From Pelagomonas calceolata (Eukaryota > Sar > Pelagophyceae > Pelagomonadales > Pelagomonadaceae), in contig CAKKNE010000006.1 in NCBI GenBank assembly GCA_918797485.1, forward strand, positions 1,488,001 through 1,552,000: 64,000 bases of DNA, in the 5' to 3' direction. The stretch's first letter is position 1; every line of letters starts with the position of its first letter. Of the stretch, positions 45,403 through 54,636 are shown piece after piece. A program made the position numbers and the translations under genes. The notes under the pieces were generated by a model. That model was not told the DNA's origin, made no database searches, and saw only the letters and a program-made list of their open reading frames with translations.

Positions 45403-46744
45403 CTAGAAATCCCTCTTTATAGGTGGTGTCCGTTGCCGCCCGGATAGCGGCGGCACCGAAGCGACGTCGTCCGCCGCCCCCAGGACAATGTCGACGGGCA
45501 CGCGCGCCGTCACGACGTCGTCGGGCGCGCCGTCGGCGGACACGCGCTGGCCCCGCGCGACCGTCACCTTCACGCTGTCGCCCGGCCGCTTCCGATCTAA
45601 TGCTTTGAATAGGTCCGCCTCGCCGTTAATACTCCTCCCGTCGACGTCCACAATAACGTCTCCTAGTGTGAGCGCGCCGTCTGGCGACCGAGAAGTGCCC
45701 CGGACGCCCGCCAGAGCTGCGGGGCCGTCCGCTGGCGCGGCTAGTACCTGTGTGGAAATCAACCAGTGACCGCGGCCATGTTTTCGGCTCAAACTGGGAC
45801 ACTCGACCGCGTAGAGCGAGCAGCACCTCACGCAGACCACGAGAGACCCCAAATTGTTGAAGTTTGATTTCCTCACCGGCGAGCACCAACACGCCCGCGT
45901 CGATGCCCAGCGCCTTGGCCTGCTGGCCGCCCAGAAAGGTAATACCCAACACGGGCCTCCTCACTCTACCATCATCAACTAAGGCCTTGACGACCGTAGA
46001 TAAAGTGTCCACCGGAATCGCGAAGCCGACACCCGAGGACGCCCCAGAAGGACTATATATAGCCGTGTTCATGCCTATGAGTCGGCCGGACGAGTCCAAG
46101 AGAGGCCCACCGGAATTCCCGGGGTTGATCGCGGCGTCCGTCTGGATGACATTTGTAATTGGTCTTCCGGTAGGACTGCGTACTTCCCGTCCTAGGCCCG
46201 AGATGACGCCCTGCGTCAGCGTGTGGTCCAGGCCGAAGGGGTTGCCCACGGCAAACACGGAAGCCCCCACTCGTAAGTTAGAAGACGTACCGACGGCGAT
46301 CTTCCTTAGTTTGTCTCGAGGTATATCGTCTACGGTAAGTACAGCGATGTCCTTGTCCGGGTCGACGCCTCGCAGCTGCGCTTTCCGCGACAGCTTCGTC
46401 CCGCCGTCCACTAACAATGTAACATCAGCGGCGGCGGCGTTTCTTATAACATGATAGTTCGTGACGATGTGCCCTCGATCATCCCAGACGAATCCAGACC
46501 CCGTGCCCTGGGGCACGTCCATGTTCATGGACACGGCTTCCCGTTGCTCCGCGAAGGTGTCGATGAATACTACGCTCTTCGTGGCCTTCTCGAAGAGTTG
46601 TATGGTTTCTAACTCGGCTTGGCGCAAAGCCGCGGCGTTCGCGGGGAGTGAGGCTAATGAGGCGTAGGCGCCTAAGATTGATCGCCGGTCTAGCGCCGGT
46701 TTGAGCGCATGTGACGTTGCGAGCAGGCACCACGCGCCGCGCAT
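45403..46744 (-). CDS. Thylakoid-lumen HtrA/Deg serine protease
   Basis: Exons 46744-45887 and 45747-45403 (minus strand) give 400 residues. The ATG at 46744 was chosen; the longer frame opens at TTG. The N-terminus has a signal/transit part, then a twin-arginine segment (DRRSILGAYASLASLPANAAA, RR at 20-21), which suggests Tat import into the thylakoid lumen. Trypsin-like catalytic triad: His98 (TNYHVI), Asp132 (PDKDIAVL), Ser211 (NPGNSGGPL). A C-terminal PDZ domain (about 285-385) is complete only after splicing: DAGVL joins VLAAPADGPAALAG. Deg/HtrA proteases degrade damaged lumenal and photosystem II proteins. The intron is an introner element. Confidence 0.85.
45748..45878 (-). mobile_element. 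Introner element in the HtrA gene
   Basis: Intron is 45886-45748 on the minus strand (139 bp): GTGCTCGC|CGGTGAGGAAATC ... GGTTGATTTCCACACAG|GTACTAGC. Duplicated target GTGCTCGC/GTACTAGC is 8 bp with two differences. The outer copy gives the 5' GT and the element end gives the 3' AG. Its 3' terminal repeat is identical over 21 bases to both TPR-gene elements (inverted at the 5' end of intron 1). Confidence 0.85.
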
Positions 46745-46898
46745 TGTTCTAGCAGGCACTGCTGCTAAAGCTCGTGCAATGCTAGCGCACGCCTGGTGCT
46801 TAGTCCTGAGCAACGCTTAGCCACCTGGCAAACTTTTGTTCGCGATTTAGTCAGTGCGGGGGCTTTTGCTCGTGCTGGAAAAGTGTGCTGAAATAGTA

Positions 46899-46922
46899 GC
46901 TAGCGGCACGTAAGACACTAGC
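46899..46922 (+). promoter_or_regulatory. Recurrent CTAG palindrome, copy 10
   Basis: GCTAGCGGCAC then GTAAGACACTAGC; half-sites 18 bp apart. 155 bp upstream of the HtrA ATG (minus strand); the other neighbour is a gene end, so it is tied to HtrA. Confidence 0.8.
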
Positions 46923-47000
46923 AGGATTCTAGGATCTTCTTAACTCGCGCACGACTCCGGGACTTCGTTGGAGGTGCGGCGAGGAGGTAGGGGAAGGCAC

Positions 47001-48733
47001 CTAGTGGAGGAAGACAGCGGCGAGCAGGGCCGCGGCGCCGGCGGCGAAAGCGTTCGTGGCGCCGGCGCCGTCCGTGCTCAGGCAGCCGCGGTGCGCGACC
47101 GGCGCCGGGACCGGCACCGTCGTGAGGAACATCTCGGCGTGGATGATGTAGTAGTCGGCGCCGTAGGCCGTGTAGCCCTCGGTCACCATGCGGTCGCTCA
47201 GGGAGTAGTGCCAGTAGGGCGTCACCAGGTGGCTCACAGGCTGCTCCGCCAGGATGGCCGCGTGGGCCTCGGCCGTCGCCGCGACGCGCGCCGTGTGCCC
47301 CTCCGCCACGTTCAGGGCGTCGAGCTTCACGTCGACGTTTGTGGACGAGAAGCCGCCGTTGTACTTGGTGCTGCCCCCGTCGGTGTGAAAAAAATTGTTG
47401 AGGAACGCTGCGGGGTCGCCCGTGGCCAGCACGTTCTGCGACCACATGAGGATGTCGAAGTCCCCGGCGGCGACGCGGTCCGTGAGTTCGACCCAGTCGT
47501 CGGCGTAGAGTCCCCCCGTCGCGTTAAGGTAAGTCCCGTCTGTGGTCATGCGGTCGTTCACAGTGATCCCCAGAGCTTCTAGATTCGATTTGATCTCCGG
47601 TTGCATGAGCCCCAAGTCCGGGCGGAACTCGTAGGCACAGAGCTCGATCGTGAGCTCCTGGCCGTCCTTCGTGCGCTTGTTGGATGAATCGAGCGTCCAG
47701 CCGGCATCGTCGAGGAGTGCCCCGGCCTCGGTCGCTTTGGCCAAGGAACTGCCTAGGTTGTCCTGGTAGTAGGGCGTGTTTTGAGGGAAGAGGCTCCGCG
47801 TGCCATGGCCTCCCTTCAATAAATCCATGGCATCTTCGCGGTCGATAGCTAGATCGATCGCCTGGCGCACCTTGAGGTCCGCAACGGGGCTGGGGGCTGT
47901 TTTTGCCATGTTGTAGAACATCCTGCGCGGGAGACCGTCGGGAGCCGTTCTCTCGTTCGAACGAGTGATCGAGACGCGGGGGCGCGCATGTAGGTCTGGC
48001 TCACCCCGAAGGACCGGACGTTGACGCCGGTCGTGTTTCTTAAAGTATCAAGGGTGTCGACCGGCACCTTAAAAGCGATGTCCAGGTTCGCTGCGTCAGC
48101 GGCCAGCGCGGCCCCGTTTTCGTACTTGGTCATCTTGATCGGGCGGCGCTCGGTGTGCTGCGGGTAATACGTGTTGGGCACCAGGTCGACGTGGTCGTTG
48201 GCGACGAACTCGGTGATCTTGTAGGGGCCCGTGTAGACGAAGTCCGTGCCAACCTTCTTGTACACTACGAAGACATAGTCGGCGAGCACCGCGTCCATGA
48301 TGGGCGTGGCTTTCGTGCTCTTGATCCGCACCGTCCCGTCGCACGGCACCGTTGCCTCGATGTCGCCGAGCGACGACTGCGTATTGTCGTTCATCGTGTG
48401 CAGTTCGTTCAGGCAGTTCGCGACGTCTTGCGCCGTGACCGGGGTCCCGTCGCTGAACTTGTAGTCCGGCTTCAGGTCAATATCCCACTCGAACTCGCTC
48501 ACTTTCCCCGCCGACTGGGCCACCTCCGGGACGATCTCGCCGTCCGCATTCAGCGTAAAGAGCTTCTCCGCGACGCCGTGCATCACGAGCGCCCACCCAT
48601 TCGAATCAAGCCGGGGATCCTGTGATGCCGTCGGCACGAGATGGCCCACCAGCAACGTGTCGTCGGCGGAGGAGAACGTGTCGCCCGCAGCCGCCGCGGC
48701 GCCAAACGACGCCAGGGCAACGAGGACGCGCAT
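47001..48733 (-). CDS. Bacterial-type family-5 solute-binding protein (DppA/OppA/NikA-like), membrane anchored
   Basis: Exons 48733-47988 and 47922-47001 (minus strand), 555 residues; the junction restores SQTYM-MFYNMAKT before DLKVRQAIDLAIDRE. Start ATG at 48733 gives signal peptide MRVLVALASFGAAAAAGD. Family-5 features: LVGHLVPTASQDPRLDSNGWALVMHGVAEKLFTL, FEWDIDLKPDYKFSDGTPVTAQDV, FVYTGPYKITEF. In bacteria these bind peptides, nickel or other solutes for ABC importers. Here the C-terminus ends in a small-residue plus hydrophobic tail without charged anchor (GAGATNAFAAGAAALLAAVFLH), as in GPI-anchor signals. A surface solute-capture protein of bacterial origin is inferred. Ligand unknown. 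Confidence 0.7.
47923..47987 (-). other. 65-bp GC-AG intron with a 14-bp palindrome
   Basis: Minus strand ..TACAT|GCGCGCC ... CCGCGCAG|GATG. GC-AG borders are forced by the protein frame (phase 2). Centre carries CTCGTTCGAACGAG, a perfect palindrome (47952-47965). No GT donor with the right phase preserves the family sequence. Confidence 0.55.
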
Positions 48734-49097
48734 GAGGCCTGCGCGGGACGGGCGCGGTCTCGCGCTGGTTTGCAACGGCGATTGTTCCTCGCGCGCGCGC
48801 GCGCGAGGGCAGCCCTCGGGCAGCCTCCCAGCAACAAGGGCAGCCGTGCACGCGCGGCGTCGCAATGCCGCCGCAACCGCCCGGCGCAGCACCTACGATG
48901 GCTCGCATGGACGCCGCGCACGCGCTGTTGGATAACGCCATATCGACGCGCAATCGGATGGCAACGAGCCGGAAAGTCTCAAAGAGTCTTGATAATGATT
49001 CTCCTCGCCAGGTGGCCGCGCCTCAACTTCGACTTCGCGCGGCGCCACGCGTGGAGCGGGGAGCGAGCACAACAGCACATTACTCAGCAGCGAGGGC
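48734..49097. other. Intergenic between two minus-strand genes
   Basis: 364 bases. Contains a short CG dinucleotide run (48790-48804). No palindrome copy or RNA gene recognised. Confidence 0.4.
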
Positions 49098-49619
49098 CTA
49101 AGAGTCGTCCGAGTCACTATCCGACGAGCCGTACGCGACCAGCCCAGACAAGGGCGCCGGAGCAGGCGCCGGCGCCGGTGCGTCCACCCGCCGCCGCTTC
49201 AGGACCGGCGCGGGACCCTCGTCCACCTTATTCTTCACACGAGGCGCCACGACGACCGAGGGCGCCGGCGCCTTCGCCGCGTCCGCCCGGAACGCCCGCA
49301 CGGCGCTGTCCTCCGCCGCCTTCGCTTTCGCTCGCCGCTCGTTGTCGGCCTGCTGCTGGCCCTTCGTGTACATCATGTCGCTGTGGTCGAAGGCCCCGCA
49401 CTTATCGAGCCAGTGCGGCACCTTGACGGCGGCCTCGCCGTCGGCCTCGAACTCGGGCGCGTCCTGGCTCCCGGCCATGTTCTCGTGCACCGTGCGCATG
49501 GACTGGCGCTCCTCCTCCTCTTCCTTGGTGAACTTGTAGCCGACCTTTTCGAGCTCCGCTTCTTGCTTCTTCGCGGCCCGGTCCCAGAAGGACTGGGCGG
49601 CGTTCGTGTGGCCGGCCAT
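49098..49619 (-). CDS. Small charged protein with acidic-serine tail
   Basis: 173 residues from the ATG at 49619 (MAGHTNAAQSFWDRAAKKQEAELEKVGYKF); the longer frame adds only low-complexity residues. Helical, charged N-terminal half with KVPHWLDKCGAFDHSDMMYTKGQQQADNERRAKAKA. The C-terminus ends LSGLVAYGSSDSDSDDS, a tail type seen in several nuclear RNA-processing proteins (casein-kinase-like acidic Ser-Asp repeat). Basic KRRRVDAP could be a nuclear signal. No family assigned. Confidence 0.45.
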   Translation of the reverse strand: MAGHTNAAQSFWDRAAKKQEAELEKVGYKFTKEEEEERQSMRTVHENMAGSQDAPEFEADGEAAVKVPHWLDKCGAFDHSDMMYTKGQQQADNERRAKAKAAEDSAVRAFRADAAKAPAPSVVVAPRVKNKVDEGPAPVLKRRRVDAPAPAPAPAPLSGLVAYGSSDSDSDDS

Positions 49620-49874
49620 GGTTTTTTTATGATGCCAAGCAAGAGGACCCCCGGCCCGCGGCACGAGGCCTTGTTTTGAGGGGCGGCTGCGGGTGCGGTC
49701 GGATGCGGTGCTGGGCGCTAGCGGTCGCGCAGCGCGGCAGCAATGCGACGAAGATTACGTTGTGTGAATCCAAGGAGCCAGTCACCGCTTAGCTCGGGCG
49801 ATGGCCTGTCCAACACTTTTGTCAGCGGGAGGAACCTAGCGTGTCAGACACACTAGAAACAACAGCGCTCGAGC
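49620..49874. other. Intergenic before the repeat element
   Basis: 255 bases; only a strongly diverged palindrome-like stretch (CTAGCGTGTCAGACACACTAG-like, 49836-49856, half-sites 17 bp apart) close to the element. Confidence 0.35.
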
Positions 49875-49880
49875 GCCCTG

Positions 49881-50370
49881 TAGGGCCAGGGACGGACAAA
49901 AAGTTCGGGTCTGAACCGTGTCCGAGTCCGGGCTGGTCTGAGTCCGTCCCAACCTTGGTCTGAGTCCTAGTCCGAGTCTGACTTTTGTCCGAGTCCGAGC
50001 CTGGTCTGAGTCTGAGTCTGAGTCCGAGTCTGAGCCCGAGCCCGGGTCTGAGTCCTAGTCTGAACTTTAGTCTGAGATTTCCGACCAAAAGGGCGATTTT
50101 GGTCCGTTGGGGGATAAAGTTTCCCTCTAGTCCGCTCTCCGTCTGAAGTTTAGTCTGCTCTCCGGTCTGAGTCCTAGTCCGAATCTGAGTCCTAGTCTGA
50201 AGGCTGGTCTGAGTCCTAGTCCGGTCTGAGTCCTAGCCGAGTCTGAGTCCTAGTCCGGTCCGAGTCTGAGCCGGGTCTGAGTCCGTCTCAGTCCGAGTCC
50301 GTCCGAGTCCGAGTCCGAGCCAAGTCCGCCTCGGACTCGGACAAAAGGTTCGGGTCCGTCCCTGGCCCTA
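49881..50370. mobile_element. 490-bp non-autonomous DNA-transposon-like element filled with a GTCTGA-type array
   Basis: Perfect 17-bp terminal inverted repeats TAGGGCCAGGGACGGAC (49881-49897) and its complement (50354-50370), bordered by GCCCTG on both sides (49875-49880 and 50371-50376), a 6-bp target duplication. The inside is almost wholly a degenerate hexamer array of GAGTCC/GAGTCT/CTGAGT (about 49905-50340), with one gap (50060-50160). A second direct pair, GGACAAAAAGTTCGGGTC and GGACAAAAGGTTCGGGTC, sits just inside the ends. No transposase. Superfamily unassigned. Located 215 bp before the TPR gene. Confidence 0.7.
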
Positions 50371-50443
50371 GCCCTGTGAGACGCCGCTGCTGAGCCTTAC
50401 CGCATCGAGGCGAGGCTGACCCTCGGCGGCCCGGAAGCGGCGG

Positions 50444-50517
50444 ACCACCACAGAGGCAGCCCCGGGGCGACAGACCTCCCACCACCACAGAGGCAGCCCC
50501 GGGGCGACAGACCTCCC
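50444..50517. repeat. Perfect 37-bp tandem duplication
   Basis: Two identical 37-base units (50444-50480, 50481-50517), each starting ACCACCACAGAGGC. A partial third unit starts after. Lies in the probable leader of the TPR gene. Perfect identity points to a recent event. Confidence 0.85.
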
Positions 50518-50585
50518 ACCGGACACCAAGGCAAGCCAGGAGCCAACAACAATCTCGACGCCGCCGCGGCGCCCCCACCCCAACG

Positions 50586-52748
50586 ATGTCGAGGCCCGCC
50601 TCGCGCCAGGCCTCCGAGGCCTCCGTGCCCTCGCGGCCCGGCTCGCGCGACATGTTACGGGAGGCGTCGCTGTCCCGACCGTCGACGAGCCACTCGGCGT
50701 ATTCTATTGGGGCGGCGACGCGGGGCGCGCTGTCTCCGATTGTGAGCGAGGGCGCCCTGAGTCCTGATAGAGTCGACGTGAACGACCGCGGCGGGGTCTT
50801 CAAGCTCACCCGGCCCGCGCTGCCTCCGTCACTGCCTCAGATCCCGAAGCCAAAACGAAAGAAGAGCGCGCGCAGCTCCCGAAGTTCGGGCAGCTCGCGG
50901 AGTTCCCGGAGGAGTAGTCGAGGGCCGGCGCCGGCGCCGCGCATTTTGGAGCGGCAGGCGGCGTTCGCCGACGGCGAGTGGGAGAACGAGCTCGCGCGAT
51001 CGATCTTAATCCTCTACGGGAGCGCGATGGGCTGCGGCAAGGAGATCGCGGGCCAGGAGAACGACTTCGCCGTCGACAATGACGCCGTGAAAGCTCTGGG
51101 CTCGAAGGTCACCCAGGACGAGATCGATAGTGGTAAGGCTCGCGAAGCTGCATCTAGGGAACGCAGAGAAAAGAAGAAAAAAAGACCTAAGAGGTTGAGG
51201 AAGCCGCCCTGGGAGTCACCTCCCGATTCTGTCGTCGAGTTCGAGAAGTCGCAGGCGTCCAAGGCTGCTAGTTCGAAACCCTCCATATCGGCGGACCCGA
51301 ACGCCAAGCCTCTACGGCCCGTCTGGTATTTGGGCACGGGCCCCGTCCAGAGCGAGTGGGACTGCCTGCCCGAGGGCGACGACATGCGCTTGGATCTGCA
51401 AGCCTTAGATGAAGCGGGCAAGTACGTCGAATACTTATCTTGTGTGGAGGCGTCGCTCAATGCCTACGTAAGGCGGCGCTGCGACGGCGAGGGCGAGCAG
51501 GGGCGCTTGTTCGGGCGGCTGTGGCGGCAGCTCTGCGTCACGGCTTGTGTGTTTGTCTCGCGGGCCGTCGACCAGAGGCGACCGGCTCTGGCCATGAAGT
51601 TGCTGGACCGCGCGAAGCAGTACTCCGTCTCGAGTGCCGCACACGTCCAAGTCAAGGCGGACGCGCGGGAATTGCAAGCGTTCGTCGAGGACGCGTATGC
51701 GTATTACTACTATTGTCGGGGCAAGTACCACGCGGCCTTACACTGCGTCGTCAAGGCGATGAAGATCCACGTGAAACAAGAAGAACACGCGCACGTCGCC
51801 AAGTGCCACGTGCACAGCGCCTGCATTCTGTCGAGACTTAGGAGGCGGCCGGAGGCCGTGCGGTGCCTGGGGCAAGTTTTGTTCTTAGTGGAGTCGGAGA
51901 AGCTGGACATGTGCGGCGACCAGCCCCACCTGATTTGTTTGGTCGCCATCGCGCACCACAACATGGCCGTGGTACACTGTGTGGAAATCAACCAGTGCGT
52001 CGGGTGCACCCGACAATTCTTCACTAAGTCATTTCTCAGCGATGGCGCGGCCGTCCTGGCTCGGTCGAGCGGTGAGGAACCGGCCTCGCCACGCCATCGA
52101 GCAGGCGTCGCGTCGATGGCGTGGAGGACGAGGCGACGATTCAACACGAACGCTCCGTAAAATTTTGATTTCCACACAGGTGGAACAGCAGGGCCTGGGG
52201 CACTTCGAGGAGGCCGTCGTCTCGGCCCAGAACGCGCGTCGATTGGCGCGGCTCTGCCTGTCCTACTCGAATCGGTGGTTGGAGGCCTTCGAGAACACGC
52301 ACCGGACATGTGCGGAGAGCCTGACGCTGTGTGGAAATCATCCGTAGCTGCGTCTGCTCGATGGCGTGGAGTTTCCAGGCCGTCGACGCGACGTTGTCCC
52401 CGTGACCGCGTCGGCTCGATGGCGTGGATTGTCACGAAGGTCCACGCACTATGATAACCTAACTCACTGGTTGATTTCCACACAGGTCTGACGCAAAAGG
52501 GCGACGTCAATGAAATGGCGAAACAGGGCAGCGACGTGCTAGCCGCGCTCAACGTATCGCGCGGCAGCGACCGGACATCCCTGAACGGGTCCCGGGCATC
52601 GAGTAGGGCGCTGCGGCGCGCGAGCCGCGCGAGCCGCAGCGGCGTGTCGCGCCTGACGCCCGAGCCGGCCGCGCCTGCGTCGCGCCTCGCTCGAACGGGG
52701 GTGTCGCAGGAGTCGAGCCTCGCTACGGGGTCTGTCGTCACGGGGTAA
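50586..52748 (+). CDS. TPR-repeat protein, three exons with two introner elements
   Basis: Exons 50586-51968, 52180-52318 and 52486-52748; 594 residues. N-terminal 150 residues are Ser/Arg/Pro-rich (SRSSGSSRSSRRSSRG). A helical-repeat region at about 280-510 has TPR-like pairs: AYYYYCRGKYHAALHCVVKAMKIHV, AKCHVHSACILSRLRRRPEAVRCLGQVLFL. A clear pair appears only after splicing: IAHHNMA joined to VEQQGLGHFEEAVVSAQNARRLARL. The C-terminus is Ser/Arg-rich again. TPR repeats mediate protein binding; several flagellar proteins have this layout, but no specific assignment is made. Confidence 0.75.
51977..52179 (+). mobile_element. Introner element, intron 1 of the TPR gene
   Basis: Intron 51969-52179 (211 bp). 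Target duplication GTGGTACA (51969-51976) and GTGGAACA (52180-52187), one difference. Element starts CTGTGTGGAAATCAACCAG and ends TTGATTTCCACACAG. Splicing uses the GT of the first duplicate and AG of the element end. Contains the core TCGATGGCGTGGAGG (from 52113) shared with other elements. Confidence 0.9.
52327..52485 (+). mobile_element. Introner element, intron 2 of the TPR gene (GC-AG)
   Basis: Intron 52319-52485 (167 bp). Target duplication GCCTGACG (52319-52326) and GTCTGACG (52486-52493): the one difference turns the donor GT to GC. Terminal repeats CTGTGTGGAAATCA and TTGATTTCCACACAG. The core TCGATGGCGTGGA occurs twice (52358-52370, 52416-52428). Confidence 0.85.
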
Positions 52749-53418
52749 GGAAATGTGCATCATACCTCTCGTATACTCAAAGCAAGTGTGATTGAGGAGC
52801 GAATTATTTTCGTGGAATTCCCGGCCAGACCAGGCGGACGCTGCGCGCTATCGGCCACAGCGTCGAGAACATGTGATCATCGATATAGTCACAGCTCGGC
52901 AGGATGCACGCGGTGCGCGAGATGCCCTAGACGTCCAGCGACGCGAAGCCGGAGGCCTGCGACAGCTTCTCGTAGCTGAGGGGCCAGGGCAGACCCGGGA
53001 ACTTATCGCATCGTCGCAGCTGAGCAGGCCTGCACTCGCCAGCGCCCCGCCGGCGGCGCCGGAAGATCTCGCCGCCATCCAAGCCGCCACGCAAGGGGCG
53101 CGCAATCTAGCAAATGCGCCCGATGCGCCGCCCGAAATACTGGCGCTGATCGCGGCGATGGCGGCCGGCGCGCCCGCGCCCGCGCGGGCCCCTGGGTCGC
53201 CGCCGCCGCGCACGCGCGCGCGGCCCGCCTCGACGCCGACCCCTGGTCGCCAGCGGCGGCGAACGGGGTCACGGTCGCCCAGTCCCGGTGGTTAGTCCCG
53301 GTGGTTCGGTCGAGATAACGCCTCTCTAAGAGTTCTCCTAGGAATATGGACTATGTTACAATTGAGCAGAGGCATGCGTGGGCCGCCCCATCCCCGACGT
53401 CTCTCAAAGGCCACGACC
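52749..53418. other. Long intergenic stretch with a weak open frame
   Basis: 670 bases. A frame is open from about 52792 to 53295 on the plus strand (Ala/Pro-rich, with PEDLAAIQAATQGARNLANAPDAPPEILALIAAMAAG) but has no ATG near its start; it may be a lost or unspliced exon or chance. GTCCCGGTGGTT is repeated at the end of it (about 53282-53304). No RNA gene seen. Confidence 0.3.
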
Positions 53419-54636
53419 TTACACAGCCGCCCCAAAAAGCTCGTCGCTCGTCGCCACGCAGCTCCGCACGTCCGCGCGCGACCCGCGCGGCAGCGCCGAC
53501 GCCGCCGTGTAGAGGCACTCCGCGTCGGGATTCACCAGGACGACGGGCGTCTCCCGTTGTACGACGGCCGCCACGTCCCTCAAATATTCGCACGACGCCG
53601 ACTGCTCGAACGAGATCCCGAGAAATAAAACGAGGTCCGCTCCCCCACAATCGTCCTTCAGACGTTGTAGAGCCTGCGGCCCATCTAATATTCGAGCGTG
53701 CTCGCGGTCGCCGTAGAGCAGCACGCGGAACCGTGTTCGCAGCGGCGGCTCATGATCGAGCGGTCTTTTTTTGGAACCGTTCACTCGCAACGCGTCGCGC
53801 GGCGCGTCCTTGCCGTCGACGGCGTCCCTCCCTCCCCTTATTCGTCTTAACATCTCATCATCTAAAGCGTAGACGTTCCCATTCTCACAATCGACGACCT
53901 CTCGCAACGCGCCGTGCAGCTCGACGGTCGTGCCGTCCGACCCGTCCCATAAAGACGCCCCGGCCTGGGCATGCAAACCGTCGATGTTCAACGTGATATG
54001 CCTCATCAACACCCCGCTTCGCTCGAGATCCACGAGCGCGCGGTGCGTCGGCGTCGGTGTGGCTTTCTGCACCGCGACGGCCAATTCGGCCAGAAACTTC
54101 TGGGCGTCGCGCGGCCGTTCGGAATAGAAGCGCCATCCAAAAAGATCGATGCCTTTTTCCAGTTTATACCTTTTCCGCGCCTTCTCGTAGAGGCCGTCCT
54201 TGCCGCCCACGTACGTCGAGAGGCCGGCGGCGGCCGAGATGCCGCTGCCGCTGACGACGACGACTTTTTTGGCGTTCTTTATCAAATCGGCGGCGGCCGC
54301 GAGCGGCATCGCGTCGTCGAGGCCGCTATCCGTGATGTTCGAGCGGCTGCGGCAGGCCCTCGGCGGACGGCGCGGCGGGGGCGGCGACGGCTTCGGCGGT
54401 GGCGGCGGTGGCGGCGCGGCGACGGGCGGCCGTGCGGTTACGGGCGGAGATACGGTGACGGACGGCGGCTCGGCGACGGGCGCCGGCGGCTCCGGCTTCG
54501 GCGCCGCCTCGGCCGCCTCGGCGACGAGGCGCTCGGCCGTGGCGCGCATCGGCGCGTCGAGGCCGGGCGTCGGCGGGGCCACGGGCGCGGGCTCAGCCGC
54601 GTCTTGCACTAGTTTGGGGGTGTTTTGCTCGGCCAT
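53419..54636 (-). CDS. Divergent sirtuin (Sir2-like) without zinc ribbon
   Basis: 405 residues. A Pro-rich, probably disordered N-terminus (1-100) precedes a Sir2 fold: VVVVSGSGISAAAGLSTY (NAD loop, 125-142), LNIDGLHAQAG (216-226), ELHGAL with the catalytic-position His241, LVLFLGISFEQSAS and VVLVNPD near the end. Canonical sirtuins have GAGIS, TQNIDxLH and two CxxC pairs. Here the loop is GSGIS, NID is kept, and no CxxC pair is found. The insert after HG is instead GNVYALDDEMLRRIRGGRD and more. NAD-dependent deacylase or ADP-ribosyl activity is uncertain. The lack of zinc Cys is like some bacterial/macrodomain-linked Sir2 relatives. Confidence 0.65.
   Translation of the reverse strand: MAEQNTPKLVQDAAEPAPVAPPTPGLDAPMRATAERLVAEAAEAAPKPEPPAPVAEPPSVTVSPPVTARPPVAAPPPPPPPKPSPPPPRRPPRACRSRSNITDSGLDDAMPLAAAADLIKNAKKVVVVSGSGISAAAGLSTYVGGKDGLYEKARKRYKLEKGIDLFGWRFYSERPRDAQKFLAELAVAVQKATPTPTHRALVDLERSGVLMRHITLNIDGLHAQAGASLWDGSDGTTVELHGALREVVDCENGNVYALDDEMLRRIRGGRDAVDGKDAPRDALRVNGSKKRPLDHEPPLRTRFRVLLYGDREHARILDGPQALQRLKDDCGGADLVLFLGISFEQSASCEYLRDVAAVVQRETPVVLVNPDAECLYTAASALPRGSRADVRSCVATSDELFGAAV

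Noticed and set aside
48790-48804. CG dinucleotide run as a possible Z-DNA or regulatory site
   Set aside because: Short and expected in GC-rich DNA; nothing else supports a function.
52792-53295. 167-codon Ala/Pro-rich frame after the TPR gene
   Set aside because: No ATG near its start and no homology; kept only as a note in the intergenic entry.
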